A stretch of 64,000 nt of DNA from Hydrangea macrophylla (taxonomy: Eukaryota; Streptophyta; Magnoliopsida; Cornales; Hydrangeaceae): positions 60,618,274 to 60,682,273 of the forward strand of contig CM066998.1 of assembly GCA_033977485.1 (NCBI GenBank), given 5' to 3'. The notes below the pieces were generated by a model. It searched no databases. It saw nothing but the letters and a program-made list of their open reading frames with translations, and was not told where the DNA came from. Each line of letters begins with the position of its first letter. Position 1 is the stretch's first letter. Positions 62,192 to 64,000 of this stretch are shown here, in pieces. The position numbers and the translations under genes were made by a program.

Positions 62192-64000
62192 TTGGTGTGT
62201 AATACCCGTACCCAGAAATGGAAGTAATATTTATTTACATGCATTAATTAGTATAATTAATTGCATGGGATGATTTGGGTAAGTTTCAATTACCCCGATG
62301 TGATAAGTGCTTGATAAATGGCACAGTTGAACAGATGTGGATTGGGACACGTGGGGGATCCAGATTAGATAAAGTACATTTAGTTGCATCTATGCGATTA
62401 AATGAATATTTGCTTAATTGTTTTGAATATCTTATTGCTAGTTGTGACATTTTATGGTACTAGTTTGGGTACCCGTGTGAGAGCGAACTGGAATATGATT
62501 CATAATCAGTAGGATAATTAGCAACTTCATAAAATATTTGGGACCCCTTTTGGGACCCATGCGTGACATAGACACATACCCACTTAGATATTGGGTAGTT
62601 AATAAAAAGTTTAGGGGGGGTCTCATAATAAGCTTTAGAGGTTGTGAGGGTGTAAATAGGAATAGTGAGAAGTTTGAGAGGTTGACACCTCATATGATGA
62701 CTCATCGTCATCTTTTGTTTAAAAAAAACAACGCAAGTATAGAGATACAGAGACTATCTCGGCTAGGAGGAAGAGAAGAGAAAAAAGTTTCACGACGGCA
62801 TTTCGTTGCAGTAGCTTCGCTATCAGACCTCTATTTTGCAAACTAAAGCCATATTCGGACTCGTGGAGGTGAGAGGATTATTTCTATGTCTTTCCTTTTC
62901 AGTTTTGGTAATGTTTTTCCGTGGCCCATTTTGGGGGATGATACATTTATGTGATATATATACATGTAGGATTTTCATTGGGAATAACTAGAGCTAGTTT
63001 TGCGAAGAAATTTGAGGATTTCTAGGCTTTAATTAGGCCTATTCGTGAGGTGAGTGTCCTAATCCCAAAATTGGATGTTTAATGTGATTTAATTGTTATT
63101 AAATGCGTAGAATGCTTAATTTAAGATTAAGTAGAAAAGCATGTGATTGGTTAGCTTTAACATGTCTAAACTGATAAGATTGCCAAGTTGACATGTTGAG
63201 TTGCTTATGTGCTTATTTGGGTCAAAGGATCTCAAGTGATAATCACCATTAGTTATCCCATATATAAGGGACAGAGAGATGGTAAAATCCTCAGAGAAAA
63301 GGGGATAGTGGTGACGACCACAACAAATTAACTACGATCACGAATGAATGAGAGTGAATTCGCTATATGCGACGGAAAAGTGAAAAAGGCCCAGAATCAG
63401 GAGTCCAGAATGAGGGTGATTGATTACTTGACACGCCGGTGACCATTTATTGTTGTGAATACATAGTTGGTGTTATATTTCATTAAATACTCCAGTTGCA
63501 CGATTAGTATACACTCATTGAGTGAAGGCTTAGTCGATTGTTTGTGGCTTAAAACCACGCAGGTTCGAAGGAGCATCACAGTGAGAAGCGCTGAGTTACG
63601 GGGTACTGGATGGTTCAAGTTTATGTTTCTTTGTTAAGAATGTTGTCTATGGGCGTAATCAGCTGGGAATGGGAGTTTAATTGTAATAGTCTAATATAGA
63701 AACTCAAGTAAATATGTTTTGGAATTTAGACTAGTTGGTGCTTGAATCTTGTAATAACTTTTTATAATCTTGTGTCCCACCTCTTTTAAATCTTTCAAAT
63801 GTTTTGGATATGTTGATAGATCCGTTGGGTTTAATTTAGAATGGATTTGAATGTGGATTTTGGCCTTAGTTGTTAGTTGGTAGTATTTCAGAACAGGGGT
63901 TTTCTCTAAAGAATGTTCTGCTGCGGTAAAATAGTCGACTGTATTGCTTCACCAGTCAACCGAATCATGTTTTTGGAAGGGACTCACTGAGATCCTCGAC
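62192..64000 (+). mobile_element. Probable Gypsy-type LTR fragment, cut by the window edge
   Basis: Begins TGTGTAATACCCGTACCC, like the TGTAAYACCCCGTACCC start of many plant Gypsy (chromovirus) LTRs. It continues as non-coding, moderately AT-rich sequence to the end of the window. No gag-pol coding sequence is in view. Short open frames here look spurious. Identification rests on the start motif only. Confidence 0.35.

Overview
This is a 64 kb piece of a flowering-plant nuclear chromosome, most likely a eudicot. The evidence is a 13-exon vacuolar aspartic protease with a plant-specific insert, a granule-bound starch synthase (Waxy) pseudogene with a transit peptide, GT-AG introns, and plant-type Copia, LINE, hAT, CACTA, Mutator-like and Stowaway elements. 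I cannot name the species from sequence alone. Only two host genes look intact. The rest is a dense bed of nested mobile elements, and most short open frames in it are spurious.

Layout. 1-4.3 kb is AT-rich intergenic DNA with four miniature inverted-repeat elements. At 4.49-5.71 kb (+) lies an intronless gene of the plant family usually named after 'probable F-box protein At4g22030'; its product looks plastid-directed and membrane-associated. From 7.0 to 8.85 kb is an odd CAC-rich tandem repeat carrying a recurring perfect palindrome and a run of 33 C. A 7.07 kb CACTA element (8848-15920) sits inside that repeat. The CACTA carries broken exons of DMS3, an RNA-directed DNA methylation factor, plus a kinesin fragment and other exon-like pieces.

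The aspartic protease gene runs on the minus strand from 36.7 kb (5' UTR exon) to 17.6 kb. Its 13 coding exons sum to 1545 nt (514 aa plus stop) with all phases matching. Two introns are swollen to about 6 kb each. Intron 12 (18.07-24.39 kb) holds an hAT element, an inverted repeat of endogenous pararetrovirus fragments, a truncated Copia element and another hAT element. Intron 2 (28.1-34.2 kb) holds decayed, rearranged pararetrovirus movement-protein and coat-region fragments and a palindromic MITE.

36.8-51 kb is intergenic: two Stowaway elements, two hAT elements side by side with perfect target duplications, a young non-autonomous LTR element (42.98-45.39 kb), a probable solo LTR, a Mutator-like MITE nested in an hAT element, and two tandem arrays of about 275-280 bp. 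At 51.95-57.63 kb the minus strand carries the decayed Waxy gene; a full-length Copia element with identical LTRs and an open 1356-residue polyprotein sits in its first intron. From 57.8 kb to the end are LINE pieces, one split by an hAT element, then a probable Gypsy-type LTR fragment cut by the window edge.
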